Shown here piece by piece: positions 9,215-16,802 of a stretch of DNA of 64,000 nucleotides (the first letter of the stretch is position 1; each line of letters opens with the position of its first letter). Source of the stretch: a virus; IMG/VR virus record IMGVR_UViG_3300043446_005562, positions 124,001 to 188,000 of that record. One strand, given 5' to 3'. Both the position numbers and the translations under genes were made by a program. The notes beneath the pieces are model-generated. The model was not told where the DNA came from, did no database searches, and saw only the letters and a program-made list of their open reading frames with translations.

Positions 9215-11626
9215 ATGAAAGTAATAAAAAGAGATGGCCATGCAGAGACTCTGCGCCTTGACAAAATCACAAACCGAATTAAAAAACAAACCTACGGACT
9301 GGACACAGATCACGTAGATGCACTTGAAGTTGCAACAAAAGTAGTTTCCGGCCTATATGATGGAATCAGTACTGAAAAATTAGACAATTTAGCGGCTGAA
9401 ACCTCTGCTGCTCTAGCGTACATTCACCCAGACTATTCTATTCTAGCAGCCAGAATCGCAATCACGAGACTTCATAAAACAATTACAAAATCGTTCAGCG
9501 ATACGATTGAACACCTTTACAACTACATTGATCCAAAGACTGGCCAAAACGCTGGCTTAATTTCTGATGAAACCTATGCGGCAGTAAAAAAGAACTCAAG
9601 CACTTTGAATGAGGCAATAATTCACGATAGGGATCTTAATTTTGACTATTTTGGATTTAAGACTCTTGAGAGAAGTTATTTGTTAAAAACAAACGGGCAA
9701 CCTGCCGAGTCTCCGCAACACATGTACATGAGAGTTGCAGTTGGTATTTGGGGCACAGATGTTCAAAATGTTTTAAAAACATACGAGTTATTATCAACTC
9801 ATCAAATGACTCATGCAACGCCAACTCTATTCAATGCTGGCACAAAACGTCCACAACTCTCTTCGTGTTTTCTATTGACAATGCACGAAGACTCAATTGC
9901 AGGTATCTACAAAACCCTAACCGACGTTGCAGCAATCTCTCAAAATGCTGGAGGTATCGGCTTATCAATTTCAAATATTAGAGCAACCGGTTCCTATATT
10001 AAAGGCACCAACGGTACCTCAAATGGAATTGTACCAATGCTTAAAGTATTTAATGAAACTGCTCGCTATGTTGATCAAGGCGGTGGCAAACGTAAGGGAT
10101 CATTTGCAATTTATCTAGAGCCATGGCATGCAGACATTGAAGACTTTTTAGAATTAAGAAAAAATCATGGTAAAGAAGAAAGGCGTGCACGCGATCTATT
10201 CTTGGCACTATGGACTCCAGATCTTTTCATGAAACGTGTTGAAGAGGATGCTGATTGGACCCTGTTTTGTCCAGCCGAAATTGACTGTGAGCTTTGGGAA
10301 ATGTACGGCGAAGAATTTGAAAAGAATTATGTTCGCTTGGAAAAAGAGGGCAAGGGTCGGCATACGGTAAAGGCTAGAGTACTTTGGCAAAAAGTATTAG
10401 AGGCACAGGTTGAGACCGGTACGCCGTATATCCTATTCAAGGATGCAGCGAATCTTAAATCAAATCAGAAAAACCTGGGAACAATCAAGTCTTCAAACCT
10501 GTGTACTGAAATTATTGAATACACCTCAACTGATGAGCAGGCTGTCTGTAATTTAGCCTCAATTCCAGTCAATCAATTCATTGATCTTGGTAAGAGGTCA
10601 GGTAAATTAAGAAAGCACACATGTGAATATAACTTTACTGAACTCTATGAAGTTGCCTATCAGACTGCTTTAAATCTCAATAAGGTAATTGATGTAAACT
10701 ATTATCCAACAGTTGAGACCAAAAATTCAAATCTAAAGCATCGACCGATTGGAATCGGCGTTCAAGGATTGGCTGACACCTTTGCAATCATGGGTTATGA
10801 ATTCACGGGCGAAGAGGCCAAGAAATTAAACAGCGATATTTTTGAAACCATCTACTATGCAGCAATGGAGGCCTCAATTGATTTAGCTAAAAAAGAAGGC
10901 GCCTATTCATCGTATGAAGGTTCACCATTAAGTCAAGGCCAATTTCAATTTAATCTATGGGGAGTAAATGAATCTGAACTCTCAGGCCTCTGGGATTGGG
11001 CAGCACTTCGTAAAAAATTAATGAAGTGGGGCGCTAGAAATTCCCTATTACTTGCTCCAATGCCAACTGCCTCAACTGCTCAAATCATGGGCAATAACGA
11101 AGCGTTTGAGCCGTTTACCTCAAATATTGGTACCCGTCGAACCCTAGCAGGCGAATTCATTGTTGTCAACAAGCATCTAGTAAAAGATCTAGTTGAATTA
11201 GACCTATGGAATGAGTCAATGCGAAATAGAATTATTGCAGAAAAGGGATCAATTCAAAATATCCCAGAAATTCCAGTTGAGCTCAAAATGATTTACAAAA
11301 CAGTTTGGGAAATCAAACAAAAGGATCTAATTGACATGTCGGCTGATAGAGGTAAATTCATTTGCCAGTCTCAATCTCTTAATATTTTTATTAGAGACGT
11401 AAACACCGCTAAATTAACATCAGCTCACTTTCATGCATGGCGAAAAGGTTTAAAAACAGGCATGTACTATTTGAGAACTGAAGCTGCCTCTTCTGCAATT
11501 GCCTCATTGGGCTTGGATTTCAGTTCAAATAAGCCAGAAGTTAAAATTGAACCGATTATTGAAAACTTGGAAAATATAACCTGTTCCCTGGATAACCCGG
11601 AGGACTGTATTGCCTGCGGTTCATAA
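9215..11626 (+). CDS. nrdA: Ribonucleotide reductase class Ia, large subunit
   Basis: An 803-residue alpha subunit. Residues 1-90 form an ATP-cone ([16 protein letters not shown]), which suggests overall dATP/ATP activity control. The catalytic barrel shows LSSCFLL (first redox Cys), NLCTEI (Asn, radical Cys and Glu of the active site), [19 protein letters not shown], and a C-terminal CIACGS tail with the shuttle cysteine pair. Length and layout match RRM1-like enzymes and no intein or intron is seen. AAGGA lies 11 bases before the ATG. A strong terminator follows at 11654. Confidence 0.96.
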   Translation: MKVIKRDGHAETLRLDKITNRIKKQTYGLDTDHVDALEVATKVVSGLYDGISTEKLDNLAAETSAALAYIHPDYSILAARIAITRLHKTITKSFSDTIEHLYNYIDPKTGQNAGLISDETYAAVKKNSSTLNEAIIHDRDLNFDYFGFKTLERSYLLKTNGQPAESPQHMYMRVAVGIWGTDVQNVLKTYELLSTHQMTHATPTLFNAGTKRPQLSSCFLLTMHEDSIAGIYKTLTDVAAISQNAGGIGLSISNIRATGSYIKGTNGTSNGIVPMLKVFNETARYVDQGGGKRKGSFAIYLEPWHADIEDFLELRKNHGKEERRARDLFLALWTPDLFMKRVEEDADWTLFCPAEIDCELWEMYGEEFEKNYVRLEKEGKGRHTVKARVLWQKVLEAQVETGTPYILFKDAANLKSNQKNLGTIKSSNLCTEIIEYTSTDEQAVCNLASIPVNQFIDLGKRSGKLRKHTCEYNFTELYEVAYQTALNLNKVIDVNYYPTVETKNSNLKHRPIGIGVQGLADTFAIMGYEFTGEEAKKLNSDIFETIYYAAMEASIDLAKKEGAYSSYEGSPLSQGQFQFNLWGVNESELSGLWDWAALRKKLMKWGARNSLLLAPMPTASTAQIMGNNEAFEPFTSNIGTRRTLAGEFIVVNKHLVKDLVELDLWNESMRNRIIAEKGSIQNIPEIPVELKMIYKTVWEIKQKDLIDMSADRGKFICQSQSLNIFIRDVNTAKLTSAHFHAWRKGLKTGMYYLRTEAASSAIASLGLDFSSNKPEVKIEPIIENLENITCSLDNPEDCIACGS

Positions 11627-11653
11627 TCTGATCAATATTTAGTTAACCAATAC

Positions 11654-11681
11654 AAAGGGAGGAAATTATCCTCCCTTTTTT
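11654..11681 (+). terminator. Rho-independent terminator after nrdA
   Basis: A perfect ten-pair stem (11654-11663 with 11669-11678) with an AATTA loop runs into a T tract. It closes the nrdBA unit and is followed at once by a late promoter. Confidence 0.9.
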
Positions 11682-11689
11682 AATAAATA
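11682..11689 (+). promoter_or_regulatory. T4-type late promoter box AATAAATA
   Basis: The box matches TATAAATA at seven of eight positions, sits directly behind the nrdA terminator and ends 24 bases before the ATG at 11714. It puts the next two genes, both with capsid-targeting-like leaders, under late control. Confidence 0.65.
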
Positions 11690-11713
11690 ACCTAGTAAAA
11701 ACACGTACAAGTC

Positions 11714-12265
11714 ATGAGAATATTAGAATTTAAAGAATTCAAGCACTTACTATTGGAAGATGATCCTGCGGCACCACCGGCTGATGCTGCGGCTCCGCCG
11801 CCACCGCCTGCTGATGCAGCTGCCCCACCTCCACCGCCACCGCCGCCAATGGATCCAGGCGCGCCGCCTGCTCTACCAGCTGATCCAAATGCTGCACCTG
11901 CCGGCCCAGCCGCGCCAAGTGGCATGAAATTCATTTTTATCCAGGATGCTGAGAATAAAAAATGGCATGGTGCTCACGGAGAAGACGGAGGAACCAAAAG
12001 ATTTACTCAATACGAAGTAACCGCTGACGAATTAACAAAATGGTTAGAAGTTCATAAATTTGACAAGGAAAAGGATGTAGTTTTAGCGGCGCTTGCGGGT
12101 CGTCGACCAATGCCGCAAACTGTGTACACAACCTTCAAGAAAGAGGTTGTAGCTGGCGAATTGGGCACAGACAAGGGAATTTTGGACATTAAATTTGATT
12201 CCGAAGAAAACTTCAGCAATCCATCAACCTCTGATCTTGAAGTAGTTTTCTTAAAATCTAAATAA
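11714..12265 (+). CDS. Putative internal head protein with Pro/Ala-rich linker
   Basis: A 183-residue protein of unknown function. Residues 1-15 (MRILEFKEFKHLLLE) resemble the T4 capsid-targeting leader and end in L-L-E, a plausible prohead-protease site. Residues 18-70 are almost only Pro, Ala and Asp (several PPPP runs), a flexible linker. Residues 75-183 form a compact domain starting MKFIFIQDAENKKWHGAHGEDGG, not matched to any family I know. The late promoter at 11682 and the next gene, whose ATG overlaps this stop codon, support expression with virion genes. A packaged, processed head protein is inference. Confidence 0.85.
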   Translation: MRILEFKEFKHLLLEDDPAAPPADAAAPPPPPADAAAPPPPPPPPMDPGAPPALPADPNAAPAGPAAPSGMKFIFIQDAENKKWHGAHGEDGGTKRFTQYEVTADELTKWLEVHKFDKEKDVVLAALAGRRPMPQTVYTTFKKEVVAGELGTDKGILDIKFDSEENFSNPSTSDLEVVFLKSK

Positions 12266-12999
12266 TGAGAAAATTTAAACGTTTCATATACGAATCAAAA
12301 TTCGATTCGTTCTCTAATATTATTGCAGATGAAATTCTTAGACTTGTAAAGGAGAGCTCTGCAAACAAGAGAACGATAACTCGTGATCTTAATTACGATG
12401 ATCCAGTTTCATTCTTTTTGACTCTGCATATTTCAAGATCCACAACATTTTCACCAGCAAAATCTAAAGCCTTTAAGCAGTTACCTTGGGAAACAATTAA
12501 TTTTGAGAGACGCGGCTTTGTGATTGATGCAAATTCTTATGTGCCAAGCGGCGATGAGGAACCGGAAGTTGAAATGTCAATAATCATTAGTCCAGAGGCT
12601 GAGCCAAATTGCTATCAAGCTCTCTATTTCAAAGTGCTAGACATTATTCGGCATGAAATGGAGCATCTACTTCAAAAGGGAGCCAATCAACAAGACGGCC
12701 ATATTGTTACAACTCGTCAAAAGACTAGATCAGCGGCCGAAGAGTCGTATCGATATTTTTTACTTGCTGACGAAATTCCATCAATGGTCTCAGGCATGCA
12801 CCTAGCTGCAGTTAAAAAGAGAATTCCAATTGATGTGGAATTTGAAGATTACCTATTTCCATTCATTGAATCTGGTTTTATAACAAGAGAAGAGGCGGAT
12901 AAAGTTATTAAAGTTTGGTTAGATTTTGCAGTGCAACATTTTCCGACCGTCAAAGTTAGTAATAATTTTAAATTTTTAAAACCGGGTGAGACTCGTTGA
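12265..12999 (+). CDS. Putative zinc metalloprotease with capsid-targeting-like leader
   Basis: A 244-residue protein. The leader MRKFKRFIYE ends in I-Y-E followed by Ser, fitting a prohead-protease site. HEMEH at residues 130-134 within a hydrophobic helix (VLDIIRHEMEHLLQKG) is an HExxH zinc-binding motif; a later acidic residue in the SYRYFLLADEIPSM stretch could be the third ligand. That makes a gluzincin-like metallopeptidase likely, though the motif alone does not prove activity. The ATG overlaps the previous stop codon, so the two genes are translationally linked behind the late promoter at 11682. If packaged, it could act in the host on infection. Confidence 0.75.
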   Translation: MRKFKRFIYESKFDSFSNIIADEILRLVKESSANKRTITRDLNYDDPVSFFLTLHISRSTTFSPAKSKAFKQLPWETINFERRGFVIDANSYVPSGDEEPEVEMSIIISPEAEPNCYQALYFKVLDIIRHEMEHLLQKGANQQDGHIVTTRQKTRSAAEESYRYFLLADEIPSMVSGMHLAAVKKRIPIDVEFEDYLFPFIESGFITREEADKVIKVWLDFAVQHFPTVKVSNNFKFLKPGETR

Positions 13000-13025
13000 T
13001 ATAAGATACTAAAAATTGATTGAAA

Positions 13026-13217
13026 ATGAATCCACAATGGTTAGAAGATCTTAAAGCTGCAATGACTCAATTGGAAGCAGAAACCTCTAAGTTCTACGAA
13101 AAGGGTAACAAATCAGCCGGAACACGCGCTCGTAAATCTTTACAAGATATTAAAGCGTTGTGTCAAGCAGGACGTGCTCACATTCAAGAGTCTAAGGTTG
13201 AATCTCCAAAGGCGTAA
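13026..13217 (+). CDS. Histone H1-like (Hc1-type) DNA-binding protein
   Basis: A 63-residue protein starting MNPQWLEDLKAAMTQLEAET. The segment FYEKGNKSAGTRARKSLQDIK matches the signature of small histone H1-like proteins common in Bacteroidota (E-K/N-GNKAAGTRARK), so this family assignment is firm for so short a protein. It is a helical, lysine-rich protein likely to bind DNA without sequence preference. The ATG at 13026 is preferred to an upstream TTG. It could condense phage DNA or alter the host nucleoid. A terminator follows. Confidence 0.85.
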   Translation: MNPQWLEDLKAAMTQLEAETSKFYEKGNKSAGTRARKSLQDIKALCQAGRAHIQESKVESPKA

Positions 13218-13243
13218 GCTCAAGATTAACAGAATTATCACTA

Positions 13244-13275
13244 GGGGCAAGGTTTTAAAAACTTTGCCCTTTTTT
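13244..13275 (+). terminator. Rho-independent terminator after the histone-like gene
   Basis: An imperfect stem pairs GGGCAAGG-type bases at 13244-13252 with 13261-13269, followed by six or more T. It separates the histone-like gene from the SSB gene. Confidence 0.8.
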
Positions 13276-13306
13276 ATTGAAACTCCACCAACTTTCTTAG
13301 TACAAT

Positions 13307-13320
13307 TTATAAGTAAACAA
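13307..13320 (+). promoter_or_regulatory. Candidate early/middle promoter box before SSB
   Basis: TTAGTACAATTTAT lies 18 bases before the SSB ATG, directly behind a terminator. It belongs to the same TTAG-TATAAT-like set as boxes at 8048, 20491 and 30556. No clear -35 hexamer is placed at 16-18 bases. Confidence 0.45.
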
Positions 13321-13338
13321 TAAAAATCATAAAGAACA

Positions 13339-14370
13339 ATGGAAGATCTATTTAATCTCAATCCAGATGATTTCTCAGGTAAATCATCTTCTGCCGCCCG
13401 CAAGATGGACGACAACATTTACAATCCAGGCCCAGACCAAGGCCAAAACGGAATCTACAAATCAGTAGTTCGTTTTATTCCATGGGTAGGAGACCCATCT
13501 AAAAGTAAGTACAAAAAGTACGCAGCTAAATTGGTCAATCCTTTAACAAACGAACGTTTAATCGTGGACTGTCCATCAACCAATGGCGGCCCCTCAATTT
13601 TATGGTCGCTTGATCTTGAATTGAAAAAATTGGCAAACGAGGAGCCAACTGTGGTTGAAGAAATTCGCAAGAATTTTAATCGCTACTACAATTATTACTC
13701 TTGCGTTTACATCAAAAAGGATCCACAATTTCCAGCAAACGAAGGTAAAATCAAAGTTTATTCCTATGGATACACGATTGATAACCTGATTCAGCAAGAA
13801 ATCAATCCGGAAGCAGAGTTAGTCACAACTCAAAAAATCAATCCGTTCTCACTGACTCAAGGAAAAGATTTTGTCCTAGTTATCAAACGTAAGACTAAAG
13901 CCTGGAGAGATTTTAGCTCAAGTAAATTCATGAGTGAAGTAAGTCCGCTTATCATTACTCACAATGGTAAAGAGATTCCAGTTTCAAATGATCCAAAGGT
14001 GATGAGCTTTGTGACTGAGTATTTTAAAAAGAACTCGCCGGATCTAAGCCAATACTTCTACAAAGAGTGGACAGATTACGAATACGAAAAGGTTGCAGAG
14101 TTCATCAAAGCGATTGTGCCTTACAAGCAAATCATTGATAACTTAGTTAGCGGCTTAAAGGATGAAAAGATGAAAAAGTATTTCACCAATTCAAAACCGG
14201 TAAGTCGTACAGCTGCGCCAGCCGGTGAAGACCTAGAATTTACGCCAGCTCCAGCTCAGACAAAGAGCGCAAGCGTATCGGTTGATTTAGACATGGATTT
14301 TGATTCACCTGCTGCAAAAACTTCAGCTAAACCAGCAGACGATCTAGACGATCTTTTTGCAAATCTTTAA
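13339..14370 (+). CDS. 32: gp32-type single-stranded DNA-binding protein
   Basis: A 343-residue protein with the layout of T4 gp32: a short N-terminal arm, an OB-fold core, then a low-complexity linker and a strongly acidic tail (DDLDDLFANL at the C-terminus). The core segment with YYNYYSCVYIKKDPQFPANEGK resembles the gp32 core, where tyrosines contact DNA and the DP-x-NEGK turn is conserved. The acidic tail would recruit polymerase, helicase and recombination proteins. Gene order SSB - small protein - RNase H recalls the T4 32-59-33-rnh region. Confidence 0.88.
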   Translation: MEDLFNLNPDDFSGKSSSAARKMDDNIYNPGPDQGQNGIYKSVVRFIPWVGDPSKSKYKKYAAKLVNPLTNERLIVDCPSTNGGPSILWSLDLELKKLANEEPTVVEEIRKNFNRYYNYYSCVYIKKDPQFPANEGKIKVYSYGYTIDNLIQQEINPEAELVTTQKINPFSLTQGKDFVLVIKRKTKAWRDFSSSKFMSEVSPLIITHNGKEIPVSNDPKVMSFVTEYFKKNSPDLSQYFYKEWTDYEYEKVAEFIKAIVPYKQIIDNLVSGLKDEKMKKYFTNSKPVSRTAAPAGEDLEFTPAPAQTKSASVSVDLDMDFDSPAAKTSAKPADDLDDLFANL

Positions 14371-14385
14371 AAATAATTAAGTCGA

Positions 14386-14691
14386 ATGTCAGATAATAAA
14401 GAACAGATCGAGGAAATCAGCGAAACAACTCAACAGGAAGCAACGGCTGACCAAAAAAAGCCGATTGCTACCCTGCTTGGGGCAATAAGCTATGAAAACC
14501 AAAAAGACTATGATAATTTTCTTAATGGTTTAACTCTAGAGCACGCAGCAATTGTTTTAATTACAGCGGCTAATTACGCTCACTCAAAGGGTATATTTAC
14601 TTTAGATGAGTCTGAACTTATTGCAAAAGCAATTAAGCGAATGACAACTAAAGCTGAAGAATCCACCGAAACCTCTAACCCAGAACAATAA
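14386..14691 (+). CDS. Small protein of unknown function between SSB and RNase H
   Basis: A 101-residue protein. The first 25 residues are acidic and disordered-looking, the middle (LEHAAIVLITAANYAHSKGIFTLDESELIAKAIKRM) is helical, and the tail is Glu/Ser/Thr-rich. No family is recognised. In T4 the same interval holds gp59 (helicase loader) and gp33 (late transcription co-activator); position and size make a gp33-like role conceivable, but there is no sequence evidence for it. It lies 15 bases after SSB and 3 before RNase H. Confidence 0.8.
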   Translation: MSDNKEQIEEISETTQQEATADQKKPIATLLGAISYENQKDYDNFLNGLTLEHAAIVLITAANYAHSKGIFTLDESELIAKAIKRMTTKAEESTETSNPEQ

Positions 14692-14694
14692 AGC

Positions 14695-15807
14695 ATGAAT
14701 ATAGTAATCGACGGTAATGCCTTCTTAAACGTTGCAACAAGCATTGTTAAGAATATCCTCTCAACGGACAAGCGTATCGGCGAGAAATACTATGTTTCAG
14801 ACTTGATGTCGGACGAAGAGTTTATCTTGAAACAGGCCAGCAAAGATGCATTTAGATCGTTTTCTCTAAACTACCTTGGTAGCATCTTTGCGCCTTTCAA
14901 AGATAATATTTCATCGGTATTCTTTGTATTTGACTCAAAAAGCTGGCGTAAAAAATTTATTAAAGAACACTTTGCTGAACACGGTGAAGGTGACTTTAGT
15001 TACAAAGGCCAGCGCAAATACGACGATAAAATATATCTTTTCTTTGACTACTTTCAAAATGAGATTTTACCAACCCTATCTGACGAATACGGCATTCTAG
15101 CAAATCGTGTTCAAGGCGCAGAAGGCGATGATCTAATTACCTACATTTGTGAAAATCTTAAAGAGGATATCTGTATTTGGTCGGTCGATAAAGATTTGAC
15201 CCAATTGTTGGAAAGCCGTGATCGTAAGGTCATTTTGCTTATGCCAAAGATGATGACTAAATTCAAGAAGATTTTTACAACTGAAGATTTTGATGCAACT
15301 GGCCCAGCGCCGGAAGTTGATCTCTTTAATTTTGAAATGGACTCAATTGACAATTCAACCGTGTCAAATGTGCTAAACGATCTACTTAAAAAGGATTATC
15401 AGCATTTCAAGATTGATCCAACCCTTGATGTTTTGACCAAGGTTATTGCAGGTGATCAGTCAGATAACATTCCAAGAGCTCATCCAAAATTAACTGCAAG
15501 TAAAGTAACAAAGGTTGTTGACACAATCAAGGAAAGAATAGAGTGGACAAACATTAAATCTTTAATTGACCAGAATGACCCGGGTTTCATGAATTCTCTT
15601 AATGAGATAATATGTGAGACCTTGAAAATAGATGAACCTGGTGAAAGCCAGACGATCAGAAACAACATTAACCGTAATCGAACTATAATTAGATTAAGTA
15701 CCTCAGTTTTTCCACAAGAGATTACTGAGGCAATCTCAAAATCAATTAAATTAGAGAATCGTAGACGGTTTAACTATTTTAAATTCAAAAAAACCTATAA
15801 GAGCTAA
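14695..15807 (+). CDS. rnh: RNase H / 5'-3' exonuclease of the T4 Rnh (FEN-1) family
   Basis: A 370-residue structure-specific nuclease. Metal-binding motifs of the family are present: IDGNAFLN near the N-terminus, FVFDSKSWRK, AEGDDLITYI around residue 143, SVDKDLTQLL, and GDQSDNIP in the helix-hairpin-helix region. It should remove RNA primers and 5' flaps during lagging-strand synthesis with SSB as partner. Its stop codon overlaps the GroES ATG. Confidence 0.9.
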   Translation: MNIVIDGNAFLNVATSIVKNILSTDKRIGEKYYVSDLMSDEEFILKQASKDAFRSFSLNYLGSIFAPFKDNISSVFFVFDSKSWRKKFIKEHFAEHGEGDFSYKGQRKYDDKIYLFFDYFQNEILPTLSDEYGILANRVQGAEGDDLITYICENLKEDICIWSVDKDLTQLLESRDRKVILLMPKMMTKFKKIFTTEDFDATGPAPEVDLFNFEMDSIDNSTVSNVLNDLLKKDYQHFKIDPTLDVLTKVIAGDQSDNIPRAHPKLTASKVTKVVDTIKERIEWTNIKSLIDQNDPGFMNSLNEIICETLKIDEPGESQTIRNNINRNRTIIRLSTSVFPQEITEAISKSIKLENRRRFNYFKFKKTYKS

Positions 15808-16133
15808 TGAGCGAAAATAAAGAATTTACACCGTTATTCGAACGCGTCCTAATCAAACCAGACAGCGTTGAAACAAAAACAGAGACAGGCATCATTTTAC
15901 CAGTTGAATCACGTAAGCGCCCAAATACCGGCGTCGTTATTTCAATCGGACACCTGGTAGCCGAAAATTCAAAATGTCCAGTAAAAGTAGGGGATAGGGT
16001 TCTCTATCAACGCTATTCCGGACTAGACGTAAAAGTAAATGGTGATTTGCATCACTTAGTTATGGCCAATGATCTTGTTGGCATTATAAATAATACTGCA
16101 AACAGCACAATTGAAATTGCGGACTATGCTTAA
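15807..16133 (+). CDS. groES: GroES / gp31-like co-chaperonin
   Basis: A 108-residue GroES fold: PLFERVLIKPDS, a mobile-loop region (TETGIILPVESRKRPNTGVV) containing the IIL-type GroEL-binding tripeptide, and KVGDRVLYQRYSGLDVKVNG. It is slightly longer than GroES (97) and similar to T4 gp31 (111), and keeps more direct GroES similarity than gp31 does. It should cap the phage or host GroEL ring. Its ATG overlaps the RNase H stop and its 3' end overlaps the next gene by eight bases. Confidence 0.93.
   Translation: MSENKEFTPLFERVLIKPDSVETKTETGIILPVESRKRPNTGVVISIGHLVAENSKCPVKVGDRVLYQRYSGLDVKVNGDLHHLVMANDLVGIINNTANSTIEIADYA
16085..16092 (+). promoter_or_regulatory. T4-type late promoter box TATAAATA
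   Basis: An exact match to the T4 late -10 consensus inside the end of groES, 33 bases before the ATG of the HAD nucleotidase gene. It would uncouple that gene from the replication operon and express it late. Confidence 0.6.
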
Positions 16134-16704
16134 AAACTTCTCACAATTTATTACTGAAAAACGCGGCGGCACCAAACAGATCTTTTGTGATCTAGACGGT
16201 GTGCTAGTTGATTTCAATCGGGGTTTTAAAAACCTTGAAGCAAACGAGGATAAGTTGACCCCGGAAGAATACAACAAGAAGCACGGAAAACACTCAATAT
16301 GGAAAATAATCGATCCTGAGGGAGAAAAATTCTGGATCAAACTTAAATGGACAAAGGACGGTCGCGAACTATGGGATTACTTAAGTCGCTATAATCCAAT
16401 TATTCTGTCTTCACCAAGCCGTAGTAAGCACTCAATTCCAGGTAAAATGGAATGGGTAAAGCGTAACTTGGGCATAAGTCAAGCAAAGCCAACAACTTCT
16501 GCATCAGATTGGGATCCAGCTAGCCGAATTATCCTAAGTTCAGATAAATTCAAGTTTGCCAGGTCAAAGGACGATATCTTGATTGATGACACTCGTGCTA
16601 AATTAGACAAATGGACTGCTGCTGGCGGAACTGGCGTGTTTCATAATGATGCAACCGATACAATTCGGGTTCTTGAAGAAATATTCACAAGTAAAAAAGA
16701 CTAG
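16126..16704 (+). CDS. HAD-family 5'(3')-nucleotidase-like phosphatase with capsid-targeting-like leader
   Basis: A 192-residue protein. Residues 1-11 (MLKNFSQFITE) form a T4-type capsid-targeting leader ending in I-T-E. Residues 18-192 are a HAD phosphatase: CDLDGVLVDFNRGF (nucleophile Asp22, Asp24), ILSSPSRSKHS (motif II Ser) and DILIDDTRAKLDKW (motif IV acids), the pattern of 5'(3')-deoxyribonucleotidases. It would dephosphorylate nucleotides. The ATG at 16126 is preferred to an upstream TTG because the leader begins there; ATGCTTAA overlaps the groES stop. The exact late promoter at 16085 fits packaging, which is inference. Confidence 0.85.
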   Translation: MLKNFSQFITEKRGGTKQIFCDLDGVLVDFNRGFKNLEANEDKLTPEEYNKKHGKHSIWKIIDPEGEKFWIKLKWTKDGRELWDYLSRYNPIILSSPSRSKHSIPGKMEWVKRNLGISQAKPTTSASDWDPASRIILSSDKFKFARSKDDILIDDTRAKLDKWTAAGGTGVFHNDATDTIRVLEEIFTSKKD

Positions 16705-16760
16705 TTCTTGGACTTAAACCAAGTGGTGGAATCTGGCCAAATCCGGTCGGCCCTAACAAA

Positions 16761-16790
16761 AAAGGACTCTTTCGAGTCCTTTTCTTTTTA
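16761..16790. terminator. Bidirectional Rho-independent terminator
   Basis: A perfect nine-pair stem (16761-16769 with 16774-16782) with a TTTC loop, T-rich on the + side and A-rich before it, lies between two converging genes (nucleotidase on +, sheath on -). It can serve both strands. Bases 16705-16760 contain a small extra hairpin (CTTGG/CCAAG) and no gene. Confidence 0.88.
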
Positions 16791-16802
16791 TCTAAATTTT
16801 TA

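Noticed and set aside
9748-10118. Extra frames inside nrdA
   Set aside because: They overlap the nrdA coding frame throughout and have Cys/Asn-rich, shadow-like composition.
11692-11934. Antisense Gly/Ala-rich frame
   Set aside because: It is the mirror of the Pro/Ala codons of the + gene, with no start context.
16705-16760. tRNA-like sequence (GGTGGAAT.. and ..CCGGTCGGCCC)
   Set aside because: Acceptor and anticodon arms cannot be formed; only a small hairpin remains.
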